From CAYVKY01 sp964452115 (GTDB taxonomy: Bacteria > Bacteroidota > Ignavibacteria > Tepidaquicellales > Tepidaquicellaceae), in NCBI GenBank assembly GCA_964452115.1, contig CAYVKY010000060.1, forward strand, positions 1-13,068: 13,068 nt of DNA. Reading direction: 5' to 3'. Positions 1 to 8,039 of the stretch are shown here, in pieces. The position numbers and the translations under genes were made by a program. Below the pieces are notes generated by a model, which ran no database searches, had not been told where the DNA came from, and saw only the letters and a list, made by a program, of their open reading frames with translations. Every line of letters starts with the position of its first letter. The stretch's first letter is position 1.

Positions 1-207
1 CATCGTCTCGTGTTTGATGTGCATAAAATAATTAAGCACCAGCGAAGACTTTACAGTGGCAATTACAAGCGCTGTGATTACGGTTATTCCAGCAAGGTTA
101 AGCCCTGCAACGGAAACTGTTATCAGCGTCAGATTCACGAGTCCAAGCCATATAATAATGTATTTTCCGTAAGGGTGAAATACCTGTTCTGCTTTTTTTT
201 CCGTCAT
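1..207 (-). CDS. coxD: Cytochrome c oxidase subunit IV (prokaryotic caa3 type), C-terminus cut by window edge
   Basis: Small membrane subunit of the aa3/caa3 oxidase in the inner membrane; it has no cofactor and is thought to help assembly or stability. Reading the minus strand from ATG at 207 gives 69 codons without a stop before the left edge. Two hydrophobic segments are visible (about residues 16-35 and 40-62), followed by the family-like ending KSSLVLNYFMHIKHE, which resembles the conserved Phe-Met-His motif of prokaryotic subunit IV. The family is usually around 90-110 residues, so perhaps 20-40 residues are missing. The start lies 10 bp after the coxC stop, so it should be co-transcribed. 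The start is followed by GAA AAA AAA GCA, a run of eight A, which is a site where a sequencing indel could hide, but the frame reads well on both sides. Identity is confident from motif and position. Confidence 0.88.
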   Translation of the reverse strand, partial: MTEKKAEQVFHPYGKYIIIWLGLVNLTLITVSVAGLNLAGITVITALVIATVKSSLVLNYFMHIKHETM

Positions 208-217
208 AATTTCTGCT

Positions 218-817
218 TTAATGAATTAAATAAAAAAGCGGGAATAAAAATATCCAGATAATATCAACAAGATGCCAGAAAAGTCCCGCATTCTCAAACT
301 TCTGATGATTGTCCATATTAATTTTTTCTCGAATTATCAGATTCAGTATTACAGCCAGAAATGCCATACCCACCAAAACGTGCAGTGCGTGCAGCCCCGT
401 CATTGTAAAATACAAACCGAAGTAAAGCACCTGCCCGTTCGGAAGAGTAACCATTTCAGGGCCTTTCGGATAAATGCCGTGCTGAAACTTAGCACCCCAT
501 TCAAAAGATTTGTTTACAAGGAACAAAAGCCCGAGCCCGATGGTAATCAGCATAAAAACAACAGACAGATTTTTTCTGTTATTTCTCAGTGCAGTGATTC
601 CAAGCACAACCGTCAGACTGCTTGTAAGAAGAATGATGGTGTTTATCGTTCCGATTGTTAAATCCATTTCAAGCGCAGCGGCTTTGAAGTCATCGGGATG
701 TGCGTATCTGTATGCGGCATACACAAGAAAAAGTCCGCCGAACAACAGCATCTCGGTAAAGAGAAACAGCCACATTCCGAGTTTTGAACCTGTATCGTCT
801 CTGTGTATAATACTCAT
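218..817 (-). CDS. coxC: Cytochrome c oxidase subunit III
   Basis: Core membrane subunit III of the heme-copper oxidase; it binds no redox centre and stabilises subunit I and its proton uptake. The 199-residue product has about five hydrophobic segments, as in the short bacterial form that lacks the first two helices of the mitochondrial protein. Family motifs are visible: GMWLFLFTEMLLFGG (14-28), the pair H143/H146 in GLHALHVLVG, and the ending WHLVDIIWIFLFPLFY (181-196), where W181, H182 and D185 are typical. The gene starts 28 bp after coxA and ends 10 bp before coxD, so the three oxidase genes form one transcription unit. No clear Shine-Dalgarno sequence precedes the ATG, which is common in Bacteroidota. 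Confidence 0.95.
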   Translation of the reverse strand: MSIIHRDDTGSKLGMWLFLFTEMLLFGGLFLVYAAYRYAHPDDFKAAALEMDLTIGTINTIILLTSSLTVVLGITALRNNRKNLSVVFMLITIGLGLLFLVNKSFEWGAKFQHGIYPKGPEMVTLPNGQVLYFGLYFTMTGLHALHVLVGMAFLAVILNLIIREKINMDNHQKFENAGLFWHLVDIIWIFLFPLFYLIH

Positions 818-845
818 TTTATAAATTTTTTTTCAGAATAAATTA

Positions 846-2507
846 TTAATTGCTTTCAGCGCCGGCAGGCTGCGGAAGCTCTTCTTCATAATGTTCATCG
901 CGCTCATAAGGACCTCTTGTAACAGTAGGTATCGTTTCAAAATTTTCAACGGGTGGCGGCGATGCTATCTGCCATTCAAATGTTGTGCCGCCCCACGGGT
1001 CAGCGGGTGCCTTTTCGCCTTTTATAAGTCCGCGCACGAGATTTATAACCATCGTAAGAATTCCCGTTACGAGTATCCACGAACCTATAGTCGAAATTGT
1101 ATGGTATATCTGAAACTCGGGCAGCGTGTCATAATATCTTCTCGGCATTCCCATATATCCCATTATGAACATCGGGAAATAAAGCATCAAAAAACCTATG
1201 AAAAAAGTGATTACACCGATATATGCAGCTTTCATATTGTACATTTTTCCGAACATTTTCGGGAACCAGTAATGAAGCGACCCGAAAAACAACGTGCCCA
1301 TACCGCCGAACATTACAAAGTGGAAGTGCGCAACAACGAAGTAAGTATCCGTGAGATGAATATCGGTATTTAATGCGCCGAGTATAAGTCCTGTAAGTCC
1401 GCCGATTGAAAATAGGAAAATAAATCCCATTACAAAAACCAAAGGCGGTTTAAGGTCAATCGAACCTTTGTACATTGTAGCGACCCAGTTGAAAATTTTA
1501 ACTCCTGACGGAATTGCAACCAGAAATGTCAGCAGTGAAAATATTGCCCTTGAAGTGTCACTGATGCCCGATGAAAACATATGGTGCCCCCAGACAAGAT
1601 ATCCGACAAATGCAATTGCAAGGCTCGACATTGCAATCGGTCCGTAACCGAAAATATTTTTCTTTGTGAATGTCGGAATTATTTCTGACACAACGCCCAT
1701 AGCAGGCAGCACCATAATATAAACTGCGGGATGTGAATAAATCCAGAAGAGATGCTGAAAAAGCAGCGGGTCTCCGCCAAGCACAGGGTCGAAAATTCCA
1801 ATGCCGAAAAGCCTTTCAAACATCACAAGTAAAAGCGTGACTCCAAGCACAGGGGTGGCAAGAATCTGAATCCAGGATGTGGCATAAATTCCCCAGGAGA
1901 AGAGCGGCATTTTAAACCAAGTCATTCCCGGACATCTCAGGCGGTGAATTGTTGTAATAAAGTTTATTCCCGTCATAATTGACGAAAAGCCGAGCACGAA
2001 TGCGGCAAAAAGCGGAAGCGTAACATTTGCCTGCGACCTGATGCTGTAAGGCACATAAAATGTCCATCCTGTATCAACAATAGTGCCGCTTGCAAAAAGC
2101 GACAGAATTGCAAGAATTGCACCTATCATATATACATACCAGCTTGCAAGATTCAGCTTTGGAAATGCAACATCTTTTGCGCCGAGCATAATCGGAAGGA
2201 AAAAATTTCCGAAGATTGAAGGAATGCCGGGAATGATAAAAAGAAAAATCATTATCACACCGTGCAGTGTGAAAAGTGAATTGTAAGTCTGCGGACCCAT
2301 AATTGTTCTGCCGGGTGTGAGAAGTTCAAGCCTCATCAGCACGCCGATTGTCATAGCAGTCAGAAAGAAAACAATTATTACCGCAAGATACATAATGCCA
2401 ATCCTCTTGTGGTCAGTTGTCAGCAGCCATCCGAGTATTCCCTTGTACCTGCCCTGATACTCAAGATAGGAAACTTCGTTTTCGTTTAATACATTTGAGC
2501 TGTTCAT
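846..2507 (-). CDS. coxA: Cytochrome c oxidase subunit I, A2-type heme-copper oxidase
   Basis: Catalytic subunit of the terminal oxidase: reduces O2 to water at a heme-CuB centre and pumps protons across the inner membrane. The 553-residue product has the expected length and about twelve hydrophobic segments. Metal ligands are all visible: H82 and H396 for low-spin heme, H394 for high-spin heme, and H259, H308 and H309 for CuB, with Y263 placed for the His-Tyr cross-link. D112 in GAKDVAFPKLN fits the D-channel entry and K337 in IPSGVKIF fits the K-channel. The sequence around CuB reads IYSHPAVY, so the D-channel glutamate of the A1 type (GHPEV) is absent and the YSHPxV signature of A2-type enzymes is present, as known for Rhodothermus marinus caa3. 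The start overlaps the SCO stop by 4 bp (ATGA), suggesting translational coupling. No subunit II gene was found in this window. Confidence 0.98.
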   Translation of the reverse strand: MNSSNVLNENEVSYLEYQGRYKGILGWLLTTDHKRIGIMYLAVIIVFFLTAMTIGVLMRLELLTPGRTIMGPQTYNSLFTLHGVIMIFLFIIPGIPSIFGNFFLPIMLGAKDVAFPKLNLASWYVYMIGAILAILSLFASGTIVDTGWTFYVPYSIRSQANVTLPLFAAFVLGFSSIMTGINFITTIHRLRCPGMTWFKMPLFSWGIYATSWIQILATPVLGVTLLLVMFERLFGIGIFDPVLGGDPLLFQHLFWIYSHPAVYIMVLPAMGVVSEIIPTFTKKNIFGYGPIAMSSLAIAFVGYLVWGHHMFSSGISDTSRAIFSLLTFLVAIPSGVKIFNWVATMYKGSIDLKPPLVFVMGFIFLFSIGGLTGLILGALNTDIHLTDTYFVVAHFHFVMFGGMGTLFFGSLHYWFPKMFGKMYNMKAAYIGVITFFIGFLMLYFPMFIMGYMGMPRRYYDTLPEFQIYHTISTIGSWILVTGILTMVINLVRGLIKGEKAPADPWGGTTFEWQIASPPPVENFETIPTVTRGPYERDEHYEEELPQPAGAESN

Positions 2508-3322
2508 TTATTCTCCTGATTCTTTTTGCTTTTCCTGATTTTTTTTCTTGAAAACATTATAACCGCAAATATTCCGATGCAGAACAGCGTTATTGCGCCG
2601 ATTACACGAGTAAAATTCATTACATACTTTCTGCCCTGCGGGTCATAACTGAAACACATCTGCACAATTTTCGCAACCGTAGAACCGACTTTTCCCTGCG
2701 ATGCTTCCATCAGTGCCATTTTCACATCAAACGGATTGAATTCGATTCCATAGAGATATCTCGTCACTTTACCTTCCGGTGATAAAAACGTGATTACCGC
2801 CGCGTGAACAAAATCATTATCCTTCCGCATAAATTTGAATCCAACTGCTTCAGTCAGCCGGTAAATCTGAGTGCTGTCCGCAGTAAGAAAGCGCCAGTTG
2901 GCTTCGCTCATCATACGGTTTTTAAACTGAGCATAATAATTTTTCTTCTTTTGTGCCGCAAGCAGGTAATTTTCCCTCGAATCAAAACTTACCGTGATTA
3001 CATTAAAATCTTTTCCCGGCTCGAGGTCAATCTTGTCAAGCATTTCCTGCGCTCCGTTCATCAGCGGACTGCATATCCCGGGACATCTGAAGTAAACAAG
3101 CATTAATAATGTTGGCTTGTCTCCGGTGAGGTCTTTCAGCAGCACGGTTTTTCCATATTCATCATATAACCTGATGTCAAGAGGAACATTATCTCCGAGA
3201 TGTTCCACTATTCCGGCCTGCATCTGGTCAACGGGCTGAGGATTATTTTCTGCCTTCAGCACCGAAGAACCTGCCATTAACGCAGCGAAAATTAAAACTG
3301 TTAATATAAATTTATTTTTCAT
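2504..3322 (-). CDS. SCO1/SenC family copper chaperone
   Basis: Membrane-bound thioredoxin-fold protein that delivers copper to, or reduces, the CuA site of cytochrome oxidase subunit II on the periplasmic side. The 272-residue product begins with a cleavable or anchoring signal (hydrophobic about 5-22). The copper-binding CxxxC is C80-P-G-I-C84, after LMLVYFRC, and the third ligand is H173 in DFVHAAVITFLS. A C-terminal transmembrane segment (about 239-257) is followed by a basic tail rich in lysine. The stretch CFSYDPQGRKY just before the helix resembles SCO proteins encoded next to ACIII-caa3 clusters. It lies 6 bp after the cytochrome c gene and overlaps coxA by 4 bp. Its presence implies that a CuA subunit II exists in the organism even though none is encoded between here and the left edge. 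Confidence 0.93.
   Translation of the reverse strand: MKNKFILTVLIFAALMAGSSVLKAENNPQPVDQMQAGIVEHLGDNVPLDIRLYDEYGKTVLLKDLTGDKPTLLMLVYFRCPGICSPLMNGAQEMLDKIDLEPGKDFNVITVSFDSRENYLLAAQKKKNYYAQFKNRMMSEANWRFLTADSTQIYRLTEAVGFKFMRKDNDFVHAAVITFLSPEGKVTRYLYGIEFNPFDVKMALMEASQGKVGSTVAKIVQMCFSYDPQGRKYVMNFTRVIGAITLFCIGIFAVIMFSRKKIRKSKKNQENK
2513..2517 (-). promoter_or_regulatory. Shine-Dalgarno sequence of coxA inside the SCO gene
   Basis: On the minus strand AGGAG lies 5 nt before the coxA ATG, within the last codons of the SCO gene. It supports the coxA start at 2507. Most other starts in this operon lack such a sequence, so coxA may be translated more strongly than its neighbours, in addition to coupling through the ATGA overlap. 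Confidence 0.6.
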
Positions 3323-3328
3323 TTCTCT

Positions 3329-4222
3329 TTAAGAGTTTATGATTGATTTTAAATATCCATACAACGCCGTTATTTTATCCTTATCAGTTAACTGAATCTT
3401 TACATTAAATCCTTTTGACAGCGGATAATGCGTGATATATTTCATAAATTTTGCATCGCTCTCCATCCATTCTTTATTATTCATCAGCGATGATACGGCT
3501 TTGGATAAATTGCCCGTCATATCCCTGAACATCTGCGCTTCTGCGCTTGTCTTGTCATTTTTAATGCGCTCTGAAATTTCATGCACCTTAAAATCCGGTA
3601 CAGAATTTTCCGAAATCAGTTTATCTTCCGCCGCTGTAACAGGAATCTGATTCGGCTGCGTAAACCCTTTTGATAAATTGTATGCCGCATCAAGTTCCTT
3701 GAGTTCGTCCGGTGTATCCTTCGGAGGATTCGGATAAAATGTCCGCACGTAATGTATTAAAGCGAACCTGTCCTGCGGAGGAAGTGTGCTGTAACTCGCC
3801 ATCCCGCTTCCGGGAATGCCTTCCTGCAGGGTTTTATATATACCAGAAATCTTCGGACTGTTTTTCCATCCGTCAGCCGAATGGAAATTTCTCGGTTTCG
3901 GATTCAGCGTTGCACCTGCGATGCCGTCACCGCTGCCTTCTGCGCCGTGGCAGCCCGCACAGGTAGTCTCAAATAAACTCTTACCTTTTGCAAGCACTTC
4001 CGCATCCGGCACAACTGCCTTGCTGACATCAATCGGGTCTGTAACGCTTCCTTTGACATAAGGAATATCTCCTGCACGCACAGAATCATTTGAATACACA
4101 GAAGGTGTGAGTTTATTTTTTGTGATATCATTTATGCTTCCGATATATGTCAGTCCAAGTATTACAAATAGAACAAGAATGACAACATAAATAATTCCGT
4201 AGTATTTTAAGTAATTCTTCAT
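3329..4222 (-). CDS. Membrane-anchored monoheme cytochrome c with extra C-terminal region
   Basis: Probably an electron carrier between ACIII and the oxidase. The 297-residue product has one N-terminal membrane anchor (about 8-28), then a periplasmic class I cytochrome c domain with C88-A-G-C91-H92 and a likely axial methionine M141 in GSGMASYSTLPPQDR. The heme domain ends near residue 165. A further 120-130 residues, rich in Lys/Glu/Asp and mostly helical in appearance, match no domain I recognise. No CxxxC...HxxM CuA motif is present, so it is not subunit II, although it sits between actF and SCO-coxA where a coxB gene might be expected. Spacing to both neighbours is 6 bp. It could also be an additional ACIII subunit; the sequence does not decide. 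Confidence 0.85.
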   Translation of the reverse strand: MKNYLKYYGIIYVVILVLFVILGLTYIGSINDITKNKLTPSVYSNDSVRAGDIPYVKGSVTDPIDVSKAVVPDAEVLAKGKSLFETTCAGCHGAEGSGDGIAGATLNPKPRNFHSADGWKNSPKISGIYKTLQEGIPGSGMASYSTLPPQDRFALIHYVRTFYPNPPKDTPDELKELDAAYNLSKGFTQPNQIPVTAAEDKLISENSVPDFKVHEISERIKNDKTSAEAQMFRDMTGNLSKAVSSLMNNKEWMESDAKFMKYITHYPLSKGFNVKIQLTDKDKITALYGYLKSIINS

Positions 4223-4228
4223 ATAATT

Positions 4229-5404
4229 TTAATCTATTGAAATATCCGGATAAAGTTTTACCGCAAGTCCGTGTTCAAGTTTCGGGTCTTCGATCGGAGT
4301 AATGCTTACCTTTGACGCTTTATATTTAAATACCATTATAAAAAATCCAACCATAAATAAAATGAATCCGGTTTCATTCCATCCGAAAATAAATCCCCGT
4401 TTCAAACCCGGCATCACGAGCCAGTATAAATCTAAGTAATGCGCTGCAAGCATAAAGATGCCTGTATATTTAAGCACTTTTAAATTCGACTTTGAAGCAC
4501 CCGGCATAAGCACGAGGAAAGGAATCAAAAACTGGATAAAGATTGACGCAGCCGAAAGGTACTGCCAGCCGTTTTGCATTCGAACGTGAATCCATATTGT
4601 TTCTTCGGGAATGTCGCCGTACCAAATCAGCAGATACTGCGAGAATGCAATGTATGCCCAGAATACAATCATCGCAAAAAACAAAGTCCCCATCGAGTGA
4701 AAAAGATTCGGCTTTATGTCAGGATGGAGGAGTTTCTTTTCCGTAAGCAGCGCAGACGTGAATGACCACAGAGCCAGTGCACCTACGGCGCTTCCTGCAA
4801 AATAATACACTCCGTAAATTGTTGAGTACCAATGCGGCAAAAGCGACATCATCAGGTCAATAGCCGCGAATGTTAAAGTGAAAAACAACACAGGTCCGAA
4901 TGCCATTGAAAGCTTGATATTCTTTTTAAAATATTTAAACTCTTTCGTTTTATCCTGCTTTTGTGAATTGCCTGTAATCAGAAAATAAAATATCATCCAA
5001 ATCAGTATGTACAGAAAAAGCCTGATGATAAAAAATGTGCTGTTCAGATATGCAGATTTATGTGCAATCACAGGATCATTTAATACTGCATCTTCATGCA
5101 TCCATTCATAAAGAGAGTTCATCCCGAAAATCAGCGGTACGGCAAGAAGCGGCAGCAGTACGATGGATGCAGAAAAAAATTCAGCAATACGCCTGAATGG
5201 CGTTGACCAGATTGCATCAGTCATATAGTCCATCGCAACGATTGAAAGCGAGCCGACTCCGATGCTTATGATATACACAAACATCAGCAGATAATTAAAA
5301 AATGCTCTTTTGCTGTCTGCCGCAAATGACAATATCATCAGCAGCAGACCTGCTGCAAGCAGTATCAAAGCAATCTTACCGGTTTTGTTAAATTTATCGT
5401 TCAT
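4229..5404 (-). CDS. actF: Alternative complex III subunit ActF, quinol:cytochrome c oxidoreductase membrane subunit
   Basis: NrfD/PsrC-related integral membrane subunit of ACIII, paralogous to ActC, in the inner membrane. The 391-residue product has about ten hydrophobic segments. ActF-like motifs are visible: AIDLMMSLLPHWYSTIYGVY (181-200), FSQYLLIWYGDIPEE (254-268), and AHYLDLYWLVMPG (321-333). In known ACIII structures ActF lines a possible proton path but the main quinol site is in ActC; that role here is inferred. It starts 15 bp after the actD-actE stop and ends 6 bp before the cytochrome c gene. The C-terminal tail IEDPKLEHGLAV resembles the family's conserved ending. Confidence 0.93.
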   Translation of the reverse strand: MNDKFNKTGKIALILLAAGLLLMILSFAADSKRAFFNYLLMFVYIISIGVGSLSIVAMDYMTDAIWSTPFRRIAEFFSASIVLLPLLAVPLIFGMNSLYEWMHEDAVLNDPVIAHKSAYLNSTFFIIRLFLYILIWMIFYFLITGNSQKQDKTKEFKYFKKNIKLSMAFGPVLFFTLTFAAIDLMMSLLPHWYSTIYGVYYFAGSAVGALALWSFTSALLTEKKLLHPDIKPNLFHSMGTLFFAMIVFWAYIAFSQYLLIWYGDIPEETIWIHVRMQNGWQYLSAASIFIQFLIPFLVLMPGASKSNLKVLKYTGIFMLAAHYLDLYWLVMPGLKRGFIFGWNETGFILFMVGFFIMVFKYKASKVSITPIEDPKLEHGLAVKLYPDISID

Positions 5405-5419
5405 AAAAAATTAAAAATT

Positions 5420-6655
5420 TTATTTTTTTACTGCCGTTGTGTCAGCAGGAAAATCCGTGTCTTTTGCATTCTGCGCTCTCTGCAGAGCCCTTATGTAATG
5501 TATAATCGCCCATCTTTCGTCATCGCTCGTCTGCTTTGCATAGCTCGGCATAATGTTCTGACCGTTCACAATTACAAAATAAATATTGCCGTCTTTCCAG
5601 TTCATCACCTTGTCCGACAGCAGTGTCGGCGGATTCGGAAATTGCCCGTTTAACCTGCTGTCGCCGCGCGCATAGTAGCCGTGGCAGGGGCTGCAGAATG
5701 TTTCAAACTTCTGTTTGCCGAGTTCAAGCGTCTGCTTATTTACAGGCAGCGGATTTGAAAGCTGTATCAGCGATGAATCGGGCGAGCCCTGTGTATAATA
5801 GTTTTTCCAGTTCCTCGAAACTGTGCCGCTTACGGGTTCGCGCATTCCGCGGCTGTCCGAATAAAATTTATTTTCTGTCTGGGCGTTAACTTTAAACTGC
5901 CTCTGCATCCAGTTAAACGGCTGATAGTTAAGCATAACATTTAATGACACGTATGTTATCCCTGCGGTGACAATTGCCGCTGCAATCATAAGCATAATAA
6001 ATTTCGGATTGAAAATCGCTTTCCTTGCCGAAAGTTCATCGTATTGAAATTCATAAACAATCGTAACATCTTTGCCGCCTATTGATTCGAAAAATGCTTT
6101 TACTTTTGCGACGTCAAACTTTTTATCTTCTGCCAGAATCACAACGCCGTATTTGTCCGAACTAACGCGCTTCATATAATCCGTATCCATCAGCGGATGA
6201 TTAATCTTAGGAAGTTTATTGAAAATGAAAAGAGTAAATATGATTGTAAACACTGCTCCGAGTAAAACCGTAAGTTCAAATGCAATCGGAATCGACGGCG
6301 TAACCGAAAAAAACGGTTTGCCTCCTATAAGATTTTTGTAATCAAATCCCGACATAAACCAAATCATAACCAGCGCAGTAATCGTACCGAGCGAACCGAA
6401 TATGAATGTGGCATATCCAAGTTTTGTGCGTTTAAGTTTCATCACATCATCCATTCCGTGAACGGGATAAGGAGTGTTCACATCAAACTTTTCGTAACCT
6501 GCCTTCACGGTTTCACCTGCAGCGTACATAATTTCATCGGGCGTTTCAAAGAGCGCCGTAACGCCGTACACTTCCCTGCTGCGGCTGTCTATGCCCATAT
6601 CCCGATTAACTTCCGATATTTTATTTTTTATTTTTTTAAACATCTTCTTCGTCAT
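5420..6655 (-). CDS. Fused ActD-ActE: DUF3341 membrane protein joined to monoheme cytochrome c
   Basis: One 411-residue protein carries what ACIII clusters such as that of Rhodothermus marinus encode as two subunits. Residues about 28-205 are ActD (DUF3341): YGVTALFETPDEI near the start, FDVNTPYPVHGMDDVMKLKR (57-76), and two membrane helices (about 78-101 and 122-146). A third helix (about 218-241) then leads to a periplasmic cytochrome c domain equivalent to ActE, with heme motif C321-S-P-C324-H325 and likely axial ligand M369 in NIMPSYA. There is no stop or internal start between the halves, and the third helix puts the heme domain outside the cell membrane, so the fusion makes topological sense. 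ActE is elsewhere a lipoprotein-like cytochrome; here the helix replaces a lipid anchor. M5 is a possible alternative start. Neighbours are actC (6 bp) and actF (15 bp). Confidence 0.92.
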   Translation of the reverse strand: MTKKMFKKIKNKISEVNRDMGIDSRSREVYGVTALFETPDEIMYAAGETVKAGYEKFDVNTPYPVHGMDDVMKLKRTKLGYATFIFGSLGTITALVMIWFMSGFDYKNLIGGKPFFSVTPSIPIAFELTVLLGAVFTIIFTLFIFNKLPKINHPLMDTDYMKRVSSDKYGVVILAEDKKFDVAKVKAFFESIGGKDVTIVYEFQYDELSARKAIFNPKFIMLMIAAAIVTAGITYVSLNVMLNYQPFNWMQRQFKVNAQTENKFYSDSRGMREPVSGTVSRNWKNYYTQGSPDSSLIQLSNPLPVNKQTLELGKQKFETFCSPCHGYYARGDSRLNGQFPNPPTLLSDKVMNWKDGNIYFVIVNGQNIMPSYAKQTSDDERWAIIHYIRALQRAQNAKDTDFPADTTAVKK

Positions 6656-6661
6656 AAATTT

Positions 6662-8017
6662 TTATAGATGATGCGTTGGCTGCGATTTCGGCAATACGCC
6701 CTTCAGTTCGGCGAGCGAAATTGACGGCAGCACTTTTACAAATATGAACAGAAAAGTAAAGAAAAAGCCGAAACTTCCTATTAAGATTCCGACATCATAC
6801 GACGTCGGGATGAACATATGCCAGCTCGACGGAAGAAAATCCCTTGACAGCGAAGTGACTATAATAACATATCTTTCAAACCACATTCCGATGTTCACAC
6901 AGATAACGAGCAGGAATAAAACAGGAATCGTATTTCTGATTTTCCTGAACCATAAAAGCTGAGGCAAAAACACATTGCAGGTAACCATAGTCCAGTAAGC
7001 AGGTGCATAAGCACCGAATGCGCGGTTAATAAATGTAAACTGTTCAAAACCGTTTCCGCTGTACCACGAAGTAAAAAACTCCATTATGTAAGCATATCCG
7101 ACCATCGAACCCGTTGCAAGAATTATTTTTCCCATCTTGTCGAGATGGTTCATGGTAATCAGATTTTCCAGATTGAATACTTTTCTCACAATAATAAGTA
7201 CTGTGGCTACCATACCGAATCCGGAAAAAATTGCACCTGCAACAAAGTAAGGCGGGAATATAGTAGTGTGCCATCCGGGAAGAACCGAAACAGCAAAGTC
7301 GAAACTCACAATTGAATGCACCGACAGCACCAGCGGTGTGGAAAGTCCCGCCAGCAGCAGGTATGCCTTTTCATAATGCTGCCAGTGGCGGTTGGAATTT
7401 CTCCAGCCGAAACTAAGAATTGTGTAGAAAAATTTTTTAATTCCGCTTTTGGTTCTCGAGCGGAGATTTGCAATATCGGGGATAAGTCCGAGTCCCCAGA
7501 AAAGAAACGATACGAGGAAATAAGTTGAAACTGCAAAGACATCCCACATCAGAGGCGAATTGAAATTCACCCAGACTGTATTTGAGTTAGGATACGGGAA
7601 AAGGTAGCCCGCAAGCCACGGCCTGCCGGTGTGAAGCACGGGAAATATTCCCGCAGTCATAACCGCAAATATCGTCATTGCTTCCGCAAAACGGGCGATG
7701 CCTGTACGCCACTTCTGCCTGAACAAATACAATATTGCAGAGATAAGCGTTCCGGCGTGACCAATACCAATCCAGAAAACAAAGTTTGTGATGTCAAAGC
7801 CCCAGCCGACTGTATTATTGTTGCCCCACATACCGATGCCGTAAAAGAGCGTATATCCCACGCACACCGCACCGAAAAGCAGTGCAGCAATGCTGATGGA
7901 AATCGACATGTAATAATACTTCGTAGGTTTCGTTTCCGTTGGTTTGAAAACCTCGTTGTCTATTTCGTGCAGTTCTATCTCTCCTGTAATAAGCGGAGTT
8001 TCTATATATCTTTCCAA
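6662..8017 (-). CDS. actC: Alternative complex III subunit ActC, NrfD/PsrC-like quinol-binding membrane subunit
   Basis: Membrane subunit that binds and oxidises menaquinol and hands electrons to the Fe-S clusters of ActB. The 451-residue product has about ten hydrophobic segments. Family motifs are visible: WIGIGHAGTLISAILYL (82-98), HTGRPWLAG (129-137), PLMWDVFAVSTYF (155-167), HSIVSFDFAVSVLPGWHTTI (234-253) and FERYVIIVTSLSRDFLPSSW (380-399). H129 and D159 are candidates for the quinone site by analogy with NrfD-type proteins; this is inference. The start is TTG at 8017-8015. An in-frame TAA lies only 9 bp upstream (8027-8029), the next ATG is residue 37, and the N-terminal IETPLITGEIELHEI resembles the conserved cytoplasmic N-terminus of ActC, so TTG is the best choice. 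It follows actB by 22 bp. Confidence 0.95.
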   Translation of the reverse strand: MERYIETPLITGEIELHEIDNEVFKPTETKPTKYYYMSISISIAALLFGAVCVGYTLFYGIGMWGNNNTVGWGFDITNFVFWIGIGHAGTLISAILYLFRQKWRTGIARFAEAMTIFAVMTAGIFPVLHTGRPWLAGYLFPYPNSNTVWVNFNSPLMWDVFAVSTYFLVSFLFWGLGLIPDIANLRSRTKSGIKKFFYTILSFGWRNSNRHWQHYEKAYLLLAGLSTPLVLSVHSIVSFDFAVSVLPGWHTTIFPPYFVAGAIFSGFGMVATVLIIVRKVFNLENLITMNHLDKMGKIILATGSMVGYAYIMEFFTSWYSGNGFEQFTFINRAFGAYAPAYWTMVTCNVFLPQLLWFRKIRNTIPVLFLLVICVNIGMWFERYVIIVTSLSRDFLPSSWHMFIPTSYDVGILIGSFGFFFTFLFIFVKVLPSISLAELKGVLPKSQPTHHL

Positions 8018-8039
8018 TTTGTAATTTTATTTTTTCTTT

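Noticed and set aside
193..200. Run of eight A in coxD as a frameshift or phase-variable site
   Set aside because: The frame reads as a normal subunit IV before and after the run, so no break is seen; a slippage role is speculation.
891..1373. 160-residue open frame on the plus strand
   Set aside because: It lies wholly antisense to coxA, whose product has all family motifs. The plus-strand product is unlike any family I know and is a shadow of coxA codon use.
3329..4222. Cytochrome c product as oxidase subunit II
   Set aside because: It has one membrane helix and a CxxCH heme site but no CuA ligand motif, so it is called a monoheme cytochrome c.
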